40,703 nt of DNA, taken from the NCBI GenBank assembly GCA_031279695.1, contig JAITIA010000087.1, positions 1 through 40,703 of the forward strand, read 5' to 3'. Positions within the stretch are counted from its first letter, which is position 1. The number at the start of each line of letters is the position of its first letter. Position numbers and translations under genes: made by a program. This stretch comes from Prevotellaceae bacterium. Lineage in GTDB: Bacteria > Bacteroidota > Bacteroidia > Bacteroidales > UBA932. Under the pieces are notes generated by a model. That model did no database searches, had not been told where the DNA came from, and saw nothing but the letters and a program-made list of their open reading frames with translations. Below are positions 26,215 to 36,002 of the stretch, piece by piece.

Positions 26215-29200
26215 ATGGACAGAATAAATTTCGCCTCAGTAAAAAATACACTCGATTATCCTGATTTTCTTGAGATACAGGTAAAATCATTTCAGGACTT
26301 TTTCCAACTTGATACCACCCCTGAAAACAGAAAAAACGAAGGACTATTCAACGTCTTCAAGGAAACTTTTCCGATAACCGATACACGCAATAACTTCGTT
26401 CTCGAATTTCTTGACTATTTTATCGATCCGCCACGCTATTCAATCGACGAATGTCTCGAAAGAGGTCTCACTTACAGCGTGCCGCTCAAAGCAAAACTCA
26501 AACTTTACTGTACCGACCCCGAACATGAAGATTTTGACACCGTTATTCAGGACGTCTATCTCGGCACAGTTCCCTACATGACCCCCAAAGGCTCGTTCGT
26601 TATCAACGGAGCAGAGCGGGTGGTCGTTTCCCAGCTGCATCGCTCGCCGGGAGTATTCTTCGGGCAAAGCATTCACGCTAACGGTACTAAACTCTATTCG
26701 GCAAGAATTATCCCTTTCAGAGGTTCGTGGATAGAATTTGCAACCGATATTAACAACGTGATGTATGCGTATATCGACCGCAAGAAAAAATTGCCGGTAA
26801 CAACACTCCTTCGCTCAATCGGTTACGAAAACGACCGCGATATTCTCGAAATATTCGACCTTGCCGACGAAATAAAAGTCAATACCGCCAATCTCCAAAA
26901 ATCCATCGGACGGCGTCTCGCCGCACGAGTGCTGAAAACCTGGATCGAAGACTTTGTTGATGAGGACACCGGCGAAGTGGTTTCTATCGAACGAAACGAC
27001 GTGGTGCTCGACCGCGAAACTGTTCTCACCGAACATCATCTCGACCAGATAGTTTCATCGGGAACCAAAACAATACTCCTTCACAAGGAATCGGCAAATA
27101 TATCCGATTATGCAATTATCTACAATACATTGCAAAAAGACCCTTCAAACTCTGAAAAAGAAGCAGTTGTTTACATCTATCGCCAGCTCCGCAACTCCGA
27201 ACCGCCCGACGAGGCTACGGCTCGCGATGTGATAGAAAAACTGTTCTTCTCGGATAAACGCTACGATTTGGGCGACGTGGGACGATTCCGTCTTAACCGC
27301 AAACTGTCGCTCGCAACATCGCAGGACGTTAAAATTCTTACCCGTGAGGATATTATCGCCATTATCAAGTATCTTATCCAGCTGATAAACTCAAAAACAG
27401 ACGTCGATGATATCGACCACCTCAGCAATCGACGGGTACGGACTGTGGGCGAACAACTTGCAAACCAGTTCGGAACAGGGCTATCGCGCATGTCCCGTAC
27501 CATACGCGAAAGAATGAACGTCCGCGATAACGAGGTTTTTACGCCTATCGACCTGATTAACGCAAAAACACTCTCGTCGGTAATCAACTCATTCTTTGGC
27601 ACAAACCAACTCTCCCAGTTTATGGATCAAACCAATCCGCTGGCAGAAATAACACATAAACGCCGACTGTCGGCGCTCGGACCGGGCGGACTGTCACGCG
27701 AACGTGCAGGCTTTGAAGTACGCGACGTGCATTATACTCACTACGGACGTCTTTGCCCGATTGAAACTCCCGAAGGACCGAATATCGGACTGATATCTTC
27801 GCTCTGCGTATATGCAAAAATCAATAACCTTGGATTTATTGAAACCCCCTATCGCAAAGTCGAAAAATCAACGGTAAATCTTTCGCCCGACGGAATAGTT
27901 TATCTCAGCGCCGAAGACGAAGAACTTCAAATCATTGCACAGGCAAACGCTCAATTTGACGATAAAGGGAATTTCCTGACGTCCAAAGTTAAAGCCCGAG
28001 TTGAATCCGACTATCCGATGGCGCCCGTTCAGGATCTGCAACTTATGGATATTGCTCCCAATCAGATAGCATCCATTGCCGCCTCGCTCATCCCGTTCCT
28101 CGAACACGACGACGCCAACCGCGCCCTCATGGGATCGAACATGATGCGACAGGCAGTGCCGCTCATCTCGCCCGAAGCCCCGATTGTGGGAACAGGTATC
28201 GAAGAAAATGTGGTGCGCGACAGCCGTACGCAAATCATTGCGGAAGAAGACGGCGAAATAGTTTATGTCGACGCCCGACAGATACATATTCGCTATCACA
28301 TTACCAACGCCCAAAAACTGGCAAGTTTCGAGCCCGAAGTAACCGTCTATAAATTGCCGATATATCTCAAAACCAATCAGAATACCTGCGTCAATCTACG
28401 CCCACTCGTCCGGCGCGGCGACACGGTCAAAAAAGGAACAGTTCTTACCGAAGGATATTCCACTCAAAACGGTGAACTGGCGCTCGGTAGAAACCTCAAA
28501 GTGGCATTCATGCCATGGAAAGGATACAATTTTGAAGATGCTATTGTTCTATCCGAACGACTTGTGCGCGAAGATGTTTTCACATCCATACATATCGACG
28601 AATATATTATGGAAGTGCGCGACACCAAACGGGGCGCAGAAGAACTTACGTCCGATATACCAAATATCAGCGAAGAAGCAGTTAAAGATATCGACAAACA
28701 GGGGCTAATACGCATTGGTGCAAGCGTTAAACCCGGCGATATTCTTATAGGAAAAATCACCCCCAAAGGAGAATCCGACCCCTCGCCCGAAGAAAAACTG
28801 CTCCGCGCAATCTTTGGCGACAAAGCCGGCGACGTTAAAGACGCATCGCTGCGTGCATCGCTCTCCCTGAACGGCGTGGTTGTCGACAGAAAACTGTTCT
28901 CAAAAGTACAGAAAGATCCGAAGAAAAATAACAAACAGACTGAAAAAACACAGCTGGCTGAGGTGGATGCTCAATTCGATAAAGATCACAACGTACTCAG
29001 AGATCTGCTGATACATAAACTGATTCATCTCGTTGAGGGTCGCGCATCGCAGTCAGTTGTCGATTCTTTCGGCGCCGAACTTATCCCCAAAGGAGAAAAA
29101 TATACCCTTAAGGCTTTGCAGGCAATCGATTATCTCAATGTCAATCCCAACAAATGGACTACCGACAAAGAGAAAAATAATCTAATCAAACGGATTATAC

Positions 29201-30015
29201 ACAATTATACAGCCAAATACAAACAGCTTGACGCCCAAGCCAAACGTAAAAAATATACGATAACCATTGGCGACGAGTTGCCCACCGGTATTATCCAGCT
29301 GGCAAAGGTGTATATCGCCAAAAAACGCAAAATTCGCGTAGGTGATAAAATGGCGGGACGTCATGGAAATAAAGGGATTGTAGCCCGCGTGGTACGCGAC
29401 GAAGATATGCCTTTCCTTCCCGACGGAACAACGGTCGATATCGTTCTCAACCCTCTCGGTGTGCCTTCACGTATGAATCTCGGACAAATATACGAAACAG
29501 TACTCGGATGGGCTGGAAAACAACTCAATCACCGTTTCAGCACTCCGATTTTCGACGGCGCAACCTTGCAGCAAATTTCGGAATATACCGACGCCGCCAA
29601 TATCCCCCGCGCAGGAAAAACATACCTCCGCGACGGCGGAACGGGCGAACTGTTTCATCAACCGGCAACAGTGGGTATCATCTACATGCTCAAACTGGGA
29701 CACATGGTGGACGACAAAATGCACGCCCGCTCGATTGGACCATACTCCCTTATCACTCAGCAACCATTGGGCGGAAAAGCCCAGTTCGGCGGTCAGCGAT
29801 TTGGAGAAATGGAAGTCTGGGCGCTCGAAGCATTTGGCGCAGCTCATATCCTGCAGGAAATCCTGACAATCAAATCGGACGATGTGATCGGACGGGCAAA
29901 AGCATACGAAGCCATTGTCAAAGGCGATAATATGCCGATAGCCGGAATACCCGAATCGCTCAACGTGCTGATACACGAACTGCGCGGCCTCTGTCTGAAT
30001 TTGAAAATGGACTAA
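26215..30015 (+). CDS. rpoB: DNA-directed RNA polymerase subunit beta
   Basis: The 1266-residue beta subunit is full length for Bacteroidota. The rifampicin-binding region is wild type in form: [20 protein letters not shown], then [19 protein letters not shown]. Later segments include [31 protein letters not shown] and the C-terminal [19 protein letters not shown]. It is the last gene of the operon: a strong terminator follows 17 bases later and rpoC, normally next, is absent. Beta and beta' must then be made from separate loci. Confidence 0.97.
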   Translation: MDRINFASVKNTLDYPDFLEIQVKSFQDFFQLDTTPENRKNEGLFNVFKETFPITDTRNNFVLEFLDYFIDPPRYSIDECLERGLTYSVPLKAKLKLYCTDPEHEDFDTVIQDVYLGTVPYMTPKGSFVINGAERVVVSQLHRSPGVFFGQSIHANGTKLYSARIIPFRGSWIEFATDINNVMYAYIDRKKKLPVTTLLRSIGYENDRDILEIFDLADEIKVNTANLQKSIGRRLAARVLKTWIEDFVDEDTGEVVSIERNDVVLDRETVLTEHHLDQIVSSGTKTILLHKESANISDYAIIYNTLQKDPSNSEKEAVVYIYRQLRNSEPPDEATARDVIEKLFFSDKRYDLGDVGRFRLNRKLSLATSQDVKILTREDIIAIIKYLIQLINSKTDVDDIDHLSNRRVRTVGEQLANQFGTGLSRMSRTIRERMNVRDNEVFTPIDLINAKTLSSVINSFFGTNQLSQFMDQTNPLAEITHKRRLSALGPGGLSRERAGFEVRDVHYTHYGRLCPIETPEGPNIGLISSLCVYAKINNLGFIETPYRKVEKSTVNLSPDGIVYLSAEDEELQIIAQANAQFDDKGNFLTSKVKARVESDYPMAPVQDLQLMDIAPNQIASIAASLIPFLEHDDANRALMGSNMMRQAVPLISPEAPIVGTGIEENVVRDSRTQIIAEEDGEIVYVDARQIHIRYHITNAQKLASFEPEVTVYKLPIYLKTNQNTCVNLRPLVRRGDTVKKGTVLTEGYSTQNGELALGRNLKVAFMPWKGYNFEDAIVLSERLVREDVFTSIHIDEYIMEVRDTKRGAEELTSDIPNISEEAVKDIDKQGLIRIGASVKPGDILIGKITPKGESDPSPEEKLLRAIFGDKAGDVKDASLRASLSLNGVVVDRKLFSKVQKDPKKNNKQTEKTQLAEVDAQFDKDHNVLRDLLIHKLIHLVEGRASQSVVDSFGAELIPKGEKYTLKALQAIDYLNVNPNKWTTDKEKNNLIKRIIHNYTAKYKQLDAQAKRKKYTITIGDELPTGIIQLAKVYIAKKRKIRVGDKMAGRHGNKGIVARVVRDEDMPFLPDGTTVDIVLNPLGVPSRMNLGQIYETVLGWAGKQLNHRFSTPIFDGATLQQISEYTDAANIPRAGKTYLRDGGTGELFHQPATVGIIYMLKLGHMVDDKMHARSIGPYSLITQQPLGGKAQFGGQRFGEMEVWALEAFGAAHILQEILTIKSDDVIGRAKAYEAIVKGDNMPIAGIPESLNVLIHELRGLCLNLKMD

Positions 30016-30032
30016 ATTTTTTTAAATCTTTA

Positions 30033-30072
30033 TCACAAAAAGGCTGTACGGTTTTGTGCAGCCTTTTTGTGA
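30033..30072. terminator. Terminator after rpoB
   Basis: TCACAAAAAGGCTG (30033-30046) and CAGCCTTTTTGTGA (30059-30072) form a perfect 14-bp stem with A and T runs on both sides. It can work in both directions and probably also ends the DUF6261 transcript from the other side. Confidence 0.85.
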
Positions 30073-30266
30073 TTTACAATTTAAATAATCTTCGTGTAAC
30101 TTCGTGCCTTCTTCGTGTAAAAAAATATTATTACACGATTTGCACGAAGTAAGAATTTAGATAGTGTCTGTCCGAAAACTCGGATGACGCAGATTAGAAA
30201 GATTTTCGCAGATTTTTTTATCTGCGTTCATCCGTCAAATCTGCGTTATCTACCGTGCTTTTGATA

Positions 30267-31061
30267 TTAATTTTGTGGTTCGGGTTCGTCCGCAGTATCC
30301 TCCGCGTCTTCCGCGTCGTTCTGTTTACGAGCCGACACGGCGCCGATATGGCGGTTATAGACTATCGTTGCCTGCCGGATATGTCCGTTGACAATGTCGA
30401 TAATCTGTTCTGCTGCGGCAAGTTCAGCGGCGCTTACGGGCATCAGTTGGAGACTTTCCAGCGCCTTTACAAAATTGTCGAAAGCGAGGTTTGCCGCCGT
30501 GCGGTATTTCTGCGTGTTCCCTTGCTGACGTTTGTCGTTCACCGTATGTGCGCGTGAGTTGTAGAGGGCTTCAAAGTCCTCATTTTCCTGTTTCAGGCGG
30601 GAAGTCAAATCCGTCAAGCCGAAAGTATTCAGCAGTGCGGGCATTTGCTGCAATTCGGCGGTCATGCTGCGGAGATTTGCCGTTTCCGCTTCATATTCCA
30701 TTAGCGCCACTTTGCGGTATTTTTCAACCACATAAAGCAGGCGTCGCGCCTCTTCACGTTCGTCGTCCGACAGGGCAAAATCGTAACTGTAATCCACTTT
30801 TGCAATCACTGCGCGGGCGGTAAAATCACGACGGGCGTCGAGGCGAACAATCTCAGGCGTTTCAAAAGCCTTGTTGCTCTGTTTAAAAAAACTGTCGAAC
30901 GCCAGCAGTTCATTTTCAAAACCGCCGAACACAAGCTGTAACTGCGGAACATTCGCTGCCAAAGGCTTCGTGTCAGTGTAAACAGCAAACAGCATCTGCA
31001 CATTCTGTGCAACGGATATGCGAAATAATATTCGCTTGGAGTTTAAAATTTCTTTTTTCAT
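30267..31061 (-). CDS. DUF6261 family protein
   Basis: The 264-residue product has no signal peptide or membrane segment and looks all-helical. Length, the FDSFFKQSNKAFETPEI-like start, the central FGLTDLTSRLKQENEDFEALYNSR and the end with NGHIRQATIVYNRH fit DUF6261, a Bacteroidota family of unknown function often found in many copies per genome. The C-terminus is acidic and rich in D, E, A and P. It stands where rpoC would be expected, in the opposite direction. A possible promoter lies at 31382-31410, giving a leader of about 310 bases. Confidence 0.75.
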   Translation of the reverse strand: MKKEILNSKRILFRISVAQNVQMLFAVYTDTKPLAANVPQLQLVFGGFENELLAFDSFFKQSNKAFETPEIVRLDARRDFTARAVIAKVDYSYDFALSDDEREEARRLLYVVEKYRKVALMEYEAETANLRSMTAELQQMPALLNTFGLTDLTSRLKQENEDFEALYNSRAHTVNDKRQQGNTQKYRTAANLAFDNFVKALESLQLMPVSAAELAAAEQIIDIVNGHIRQATIVYNRHIGAVSARKQNDAEDAEDTADEPEPQN

Positions 31062-31133
31062 CGTACTATATATTTATGTATTAAAATTATATTTCAATTT
31101 ATCGACTCTGTCAAACGTTTTTCCGACGACTAC

Positions 31134-31201
31134 TGGCGTCCCGTTGACATTGTCAAAAACTTCCCAACGGCTGTTGGCGTCCCGTTGACATTGTCAAAAA
31201 C
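31134..31201. repeat. Two 27-base direct repeats, 41-base period
   Basis: TGGCGTCCCGTTGACATTGT and the next seven bases occur at 31134-31160 and exactly again at 31175-31201. Each contains the small palindrome TTGACATTGTCAA. They lie 70-140 bases upstream of the DUF6261 start, in its probable leader, and could be operators or the trace of a tandem duplication in a decayed coding frame. Confidence 0.7.
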
Positions 31202-31381
31202 GTCCCCAAAAACGTTTTTTCTTCGGCGTCCACAGAAAATCTTCCATTGAGATTAGCCGGTTAGCGCCTGTCGAAAAACATCTTTTATAACATTCCAAGA
31301 ACCTGTCCGCATGGCGGAGTATATTATTAAATATCTTATTGTCAATATATCACTGCGGAATGCATTTCATATTAGCAGGTG

Positions 31382-31410
31382 CAAATATACAAAATATTTT
31401 AGATATGCAA
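31382..31410 (-). promoter_or_regulatory. Possible promoter of the DUF6261 gene
   Basis: On the minus strand, TTG (31410-31408), an 18-base spacer and TATATTTG (31389-31382) match the Bacteroidota consensus. The distance to the DUF6261 start (31061) is over 300 bases, which lowers confidence. Confidence 0.45.
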
Positions 31411-31476
31411 GTAATGATTAATTGGGGGATAAACCTGTTCGGAGGTGCTATTGAAAAAATTTTTATAAGGAAAAAA

Positions 31477-31501
31477 TGCCTGCGGCGGATAGGCTGGGAC
31501 G
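31477..31501. repeat. GCCTGCGGCGGAYAGGCTGGG element, right copy
   Basis: This 25-base element matches 201-225 with one mismatch. It stands at the left edge of the repeat cluster that mirrors the one at the window start. Confidence 0.65.
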
Positions 31502-31722
31502 GAAAGTCCCGCAGGGACTGCACATTATTAACCGGTGGCTTTAGCCTCCGGATTCATGCACCACGCACGCCCAAGTCCCGCAGGGACTGCACATTATAAT
31601 CGACAAATCCCACATTCCGTCCCTACGGGACGGTGGTTACGAGGCGGGGCTTGCGTTTTCTACCAACATTCCGTCCCTGCGGGACGGGTTGCTCCGTGGC
31701 AATCTCTTGACCGGCAAACACC

Positions 31723-31750
31723 GTAGAGACGGGGCGCGCCCCGTCTCTAC
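31723..31750. repeat. 28-base perfect palindrome, second copy
   Basis: It is identical to the palindrome at 9-36, including the CACC before it and AT after it. A diverged copy follows at about 31786-31812. Confidence 0.8.
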
Positions 31751-31907
31751 ATTGCGACGCACAACGCCGCCGCAAACAATCTTCGCAGAGACGCACGCCG
31801 TGCATCTCTACATCGTCGCAAGCATTCCCCTCTTTTGGAGGGGGCAGGGGGAGGTTTACAAAAATCATTAAAATCAATCTAAAATCACAGTTCAGACAAT
31901 TCCTCCG

Positions 31908-31950
31908 CAGGCATTAATCACTAATCACTAATAAAGTTCCTGCGGGACTT
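31908..31950. repeat. CAGGCATTAATCACTAATC block with GTTCCTGCGGGAC
   Basis: This block corresponds to 249-298: CAGGCATTA, repeated CACTAAT units, AATAAAG and the CCTGCGGGACTT palindrome in the same order. It is followed by the 38-base element here as well, as at the left site. Confidence 0.65.
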
Positions 31951-31983
31951 GCTTGTGCGACGACAGGATGCATCAGAATAAAT

Positions 31984-32043
31984 ATAGCACCTCAAAAAAA
32001 GATTTAGCCGATATTTTATCAATAGCACCTCAAAAAAAGATTT
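31984..32043. repeat. 38-base interspersed repeat, one and a half tandem copies
   Basis: Bases 31984-32009 match the end of the element at 339-376, and 32010-32043 match its first 34 bases exactly. The tandem arrangement shows a 38- to 39-base period. Confidence 0.75.
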
Positions 32044-32209
32044 TGTCAATTGAAAAATCAATATTTTCTGTTTTTTTTATCTTGCGAAGTAGTGTTGATG
32101 CAAAAAAAATTATCATTTTAACAAAAAAAAAGCATTTTCTATCTTGTATATTTTCAGTATATTGAAAATTTTTTTGCGTATTTTGAAAAATTTTTTTGCA
32201 GAAATAATT

Positions 32210-32237
32210 TTGCGTTAAGAAATTTTTTATACTTTTG
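32210..32237 (+). promoter_or_regulatory. Promoter of the susCD operon
   Basis: TTG (32210-32212, within TTTTG), a 17-base spacer and TACTTTTG (32230-32237) match the Bacteroidota consensus. The transcript would start near 32244, leaving about 540 bases before susC that include the AG-repeat leader ORF. Confidence 0.7.
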
Positions 32238-32328
32238 CCCCCGTAAATTTTTAAAAAACACATGGATTTTGGCGTCAAAAAACGCTAAAATGTGAAAAAA
32301 CGTATTTATCGATTAAAACTATTTGACA

Positions 32329-32781
<453 letters not shown>

Positions 32782-32785
32782 GCAG

Positions 32786-35700
32786 ATGAAAATATTACAT
32801 CACACTGTTAAACATGTACTCATGTTTATTTCGACGGCGGCGCTGATGCTGTCCGTATTTATTTCGTCGGCTCAGGAAAACATCTCTGTAAGGGGAAAAA
32901 TCCTTGATGCCGACGGGGAAACGCTCGGAGGAGTAACCGTTCTGTTGAAGGGTACAACCAAAGGGACGCTTTCCAATGAAACGGGAGATTATTTTATTCC
33001 CGATGTGCAGAAGGGTGAAATTCTTGAATTTCGCCTGATGGGTTTTGTTACTGTTGAAAAAGAAATAACAGGAACAAACCTGAATGTGGTCATGATGTCG
33101 AGTTCCGAGTCGCTTGAGGAACTGACTATTGTGGCGTTTGCTCAGCAGAAGAAGGAGAGTGTAATTGCTTCGATTGCCACTGTCAATCCTTCCGAGCTGA
33201 AAGTGCCAAGCAGCAATCTTACAACGGCGCTTGCCGGACGGATTGCGGGGCTGGTTTCGTATCAGCGAAGCGGCGAGCCGGGGCGCGACAATGCGGAGTT
33301 CTTTGTGCGGGGTGTTACTACTTTCGGATACAAGAAAGATCCGCTGATTTTGATTGACAATAACGAGGTTACTACGCAGGAACTTTCGCGTATGCAGCCC
33401 GACGATATTGCCAGTTTTTCGATTATGAAGGACGCTACGGCGACGGCGCTCTATGGCTCGCGCGGGGCTAACGGCGTTATTTTGGTTACCACCAAGGAGG
33501 GACGCGAGGGCAAGGCGAAAATCGATATCCGTTTCGAGGAGGCGCTTTCGCAACCCACTCAAATGGTGAAACTTGCCGACCCGATTACCTACATGCAGCT
33601 GCACAACGAGGCGGTTAAAACCAGAAACCCGCTGCCTTCAAACGGGCTGCCCTATTCGCAGAGCAAAATCGACAATACCATTGCCGGCGGCAATCCTTAT
33701 GTGTATCCTGCCAACGACTGGCATGATATTCTTTTTAAGGATATTGCCCAGAATCATCGTCTGAATTTCAGCGTTGGCGGCGGCGGTACTATTGCTCGAT
33801 ACTATCTTGCCGGAAGTCTGATTAACGACAATGGTCTGTTGAACGTCGATAAAAAGAATAATTTCAACAACAATGTCAATCTCAACCGTTACATGCTGCG
33901 CTCGAACGTCAATATCAACGTTACCAAAACCACCGAAGCAATTGTCCGTCTGCATGGTGCATTCGACGATTATACCGGTCCGATGTATGGTGGCGAAGAT
34001 ATGTTTCGCCGCGTAATGTTTTCAAATCCGGTGCTTTTTCCTGCCTGTTTTTTGCCCGACAAGGCTAATGCTCATGTCAAGCATGTGATGTATGGTAATT
34101 CGGGCAGTAACTACCGGTATGTCAATCCGTATGCCGACATGACGCGCGGCTACATGAATACAAGTACCTCGCAGATAACCGCACAGTTTGAACTCAAACA
34201 GAAACTCGATTTTCTGACGGAAGGACTCGAATTGCGGGGCATGTTCAACACCAACCGATATGCCTATTTCGACGTGTCGCGCTTCTATAATCCGTTCTTT
34301 TACGAAGTTATGGGTTATAACAAGCAGAGGGACGAATATTCTCTCCGCGTACTGAATAATACTCAGGACGCATCGGGCGGGACGGACTATCTGAAATATC
34401 AGGAAGGAGGCAAAAGCATTACTTCGACCACCTATTTCGAGTCGGCGCTGAGCTGGTCGCGGACGTTCGGCGAAAAGCACGCCGTGAGCGGGCTGCTGGT
34501 TTATACCATGCGCAATCAGCTTAATTCCAATGCCGGCGATTTGCAGCGTTCGCTGCCCTATCGCAATATCAGCCTCGCCGGACGCTCGACCTATTCCTAC
34601 GATTCTCGCTATTTTGTGGAGTTCAATTTCGGATACAACGGCTCGGAACGTTTTCATAAAAAGGAACGTTTTGGCTTTTTCCCGTCGGCAGGAGCAGGCT
34701 GGTTTGTTTCCAACGAGGCGTTTTGGGGCGAAAATCTGAAAAAACATGTCAGTAAACTGAAACTGAAAGGCACTTACGGACTTGTTGGTAACGACGCTAT
34801 CGGCAACGAAAACGACCGCTTTTTCTATCTTTCGAACGTAAACATGAACGACGGCGCTCTCAGTTCATCGTTCGGGACTTACGGCAACACGGCGGGCGGA
34901 CGTCTTCTCAACGGCATCTCCATTTCGCGCTATCCCAACGAAGATATTACATGGGAAACGGCGGCAAAACTTAATCTCGGTCTGGAAATGGAACTGTGGA
35001 AAAAACTGGAAATTCAGGTTGATTATTTCAGCGAATACCGTTCCAATATTCTGATGGATCGCTCATCCATTCCATCGACCATGGGCTTGCAGGCAGGCGT
35101 CCGCGCAAATGTGGGCGAGGCGGCAAGCAACGGAATAGAATTTGCCGTCAACTACAATCACTCGCTTGCCAAAGATGCATGGATTTCGGGAATGGCAAAC
35201 TTTACCTGCGCCACCAGCAAATTTAAGGTGTATGAAGAACCCGACTATTCGACAACGCCCTGGCGGTCGAGAGTTGATTATTCTCTGAATCAGGAGTGGG
35301 GATACGTTGCCGAGCGGCTTTTTGTTGATGAAGACGAGAAACGCAATTCGCCAATTCAGTTTGGCGACTATCTGGCGGGCGATATTAAATACAAGGACAT
35401 TAACGCCGACGGACGCATCACCCAGGAAGATCTTGTTCCAATTGGCTATCCCACCAGCCCCGAAATAGTTTATGGCTTTGGAATGTCGGGCGGATGGAAA
35501 AATATCGACGTTTCGTTCTTTTTTCAGGGTCTGGCGCGGGAATCGTTCTGGATTTCGCTGCACAACGACTACGAATGGGACGGTAACAACCAGAGTTTCC
35601 GCCTGCGCTCAATAGGCACCAGCCCTTTCATCTCTGGCTCGTCGGCTCTGCTGGAAGCATACGCCAACAGCCACTGGTCGGAAAACAACCGCGATATATA

Positions 35701-35989
35701 CGCGGTGTGGCCCCGCCTGTCGGATTCGTATGTGGACAACAACATGCAGCGTTCGACCTGGTGGATGCGCGACGGCTCGTTTCTGCGTCTCAAATCGCTT
35801 GAAATCGGCTACACTTTACCCGAAAAAATATTATCGAAAGTGAAAGTCGCAATGATGCGCCTCTATTTCAGCGGAACAAACCTTCTTACTTTCAGTAAAT
35901 TCAAACTCTGGGACCCCGAAATGGGAGGCAACGGTCTGGGCTATCCCGTCCAGCGAGTATATAATTTTGGTATTCAATTATCCTTTTAA
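32786..35989 (+). CDS. SusC/RagA-family TonB-dependent outer-membrane transporter
   Basis: The 1067-residue product is the channel of a SusCD complex and imports glycans or other large ligands using TonB energy. It has a signal peptide (about 1-29, SSA-QEN), a carboxypeptidase-regulatory-like domain (about 32-108, VRGKILDADGETLGGVTVLL), a TonB-box-like stretch (ELTIVAFAQQKKES), the plug domain with SIMKDATATALYGSRGANGV (the family signature), and a long barrel ending in YNFGIQLSF. All expected parts are intact. susD follows. Its expression may depend on the AG-repeat leader. Confidence 0.94.
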   Translation: MKILHHTVKHVLMFISTAALMLSVFISSAQENISVRGKILDADGETLGGVTVLLKGTTKGTLSNETGDYFIPDVQKGEILEFRLMGFVTVEKEITGTNLNVVMMSSSESLEELTIVAFAQQKKESVIASIATVNPSELKVPSSNLTTALAGRIAGLVSYQRSGEPGRDNAEFFVRGVTTFGYKKDPLILIDNNEVTTQELSRMQPDDIASFSIMKDATATALYGSRGANGVILVTTKEGREGKAKIDIRFEEALSQPTQMVKLADPITYMQLHNEAVKTRNPLPSNGLPYSQSKIDNTIAGGNPYVYPANDWHDILFKDIAQNHRLNFSVGGGGTIARYYLAGSLINDNGLLNVDKKNNFNNNVNLNRYMLRSNVNINVTKTTEAIVRLHGAFDDYTGPMYGGEDMFRRVMFSNPVLFPACFLPDKANAHVKHVMYGNSGSNYRYVNPYADMTRGYMNTSTSQITAQFELKQKLDFLTEGLELRGMFNTNRYAYFDVSRFYNPFFYEVMGYNKQRDEYSLRVLNNTQDASGGTDYLKYQEGGKSITSTTYFESALSWSRTFGEKHAVSGLLVYTMRNQLNSNAGDLQRSLPYRNISLAGRSTYSYDSRYFVEFNFGYNGSERFHKKERFGFFPSAGAGWFVSNEAFWGENLKKHVSKLKLKGTYGLVGNDAIGNENDRFFYLSNVNMNDGALSSSFGTYGNTAGGRLLNGISISRYPNEDITWETAAKLNLGLEMELWKKLEIQVDYFSEYRSNILMDRSSIPSTMGLQAGVRANVGEAASNGIEFAVNYNHSLAKDAWISGMANFTCATSKFKVYEEPDYSTTPWRSRVDYSLNQEWGYVAERLFVDEDEKRNSPIQFGDYLAGDIKYKDINADGRITQEDLVPIGYPTSPEIVYGFGMSGGWKNIDVSFFFQGLARESFWISLHNDYEWDGNNQSFRLRSIGTSPFISGSSALLEAYANSHWSENNRDIYAVWPRLSDSYVDNNMQRSTWWMRDGSFLRLKSLEIGYTLPEKILSKVKVAMMRLYFSGTNLLTFSKFKLWDPEMGGNGLGYPVQRVYNFGIQLSF

Positions 35990-36002
35990 AATAAATAACG
36001 AT

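Larger units (their letters stand above)
31062..32328. other. Repeat-rich intergenic region before the susCD operon
   Basis: No intact gene is seen in about 1.27 kb. It holds two 27-base direct repeats (31134-31160, 31175-31201), a minus-strand promoter (31382-31410), a dense patch of GC-rich palindromes and repeats (31477-31810) that match those at 1-300, one and a half copies of the 38-base element (31984-32043), and a very AT-rich stretch ending in the susC operon promoter (32210-32237). Confidence 0.75.

Noticed and set aside
31134..31201. CRISPR-like direct repeats
   Set aside because: Only two repeats with a 14-base spacer, and no cas gene; this is a short tandem duplication.
31984..32043. 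CRISPR-like tandem 38-base units
   Set aside because: The units are directly adjacent without spacers and number only one and a half.
31062..32328. An insertion sequence or transposase in the repeat-rich gap
   Set aside because: No transposase-like frame, terminal inverted repeats or target duplications were found; only short palindromes and repeats.
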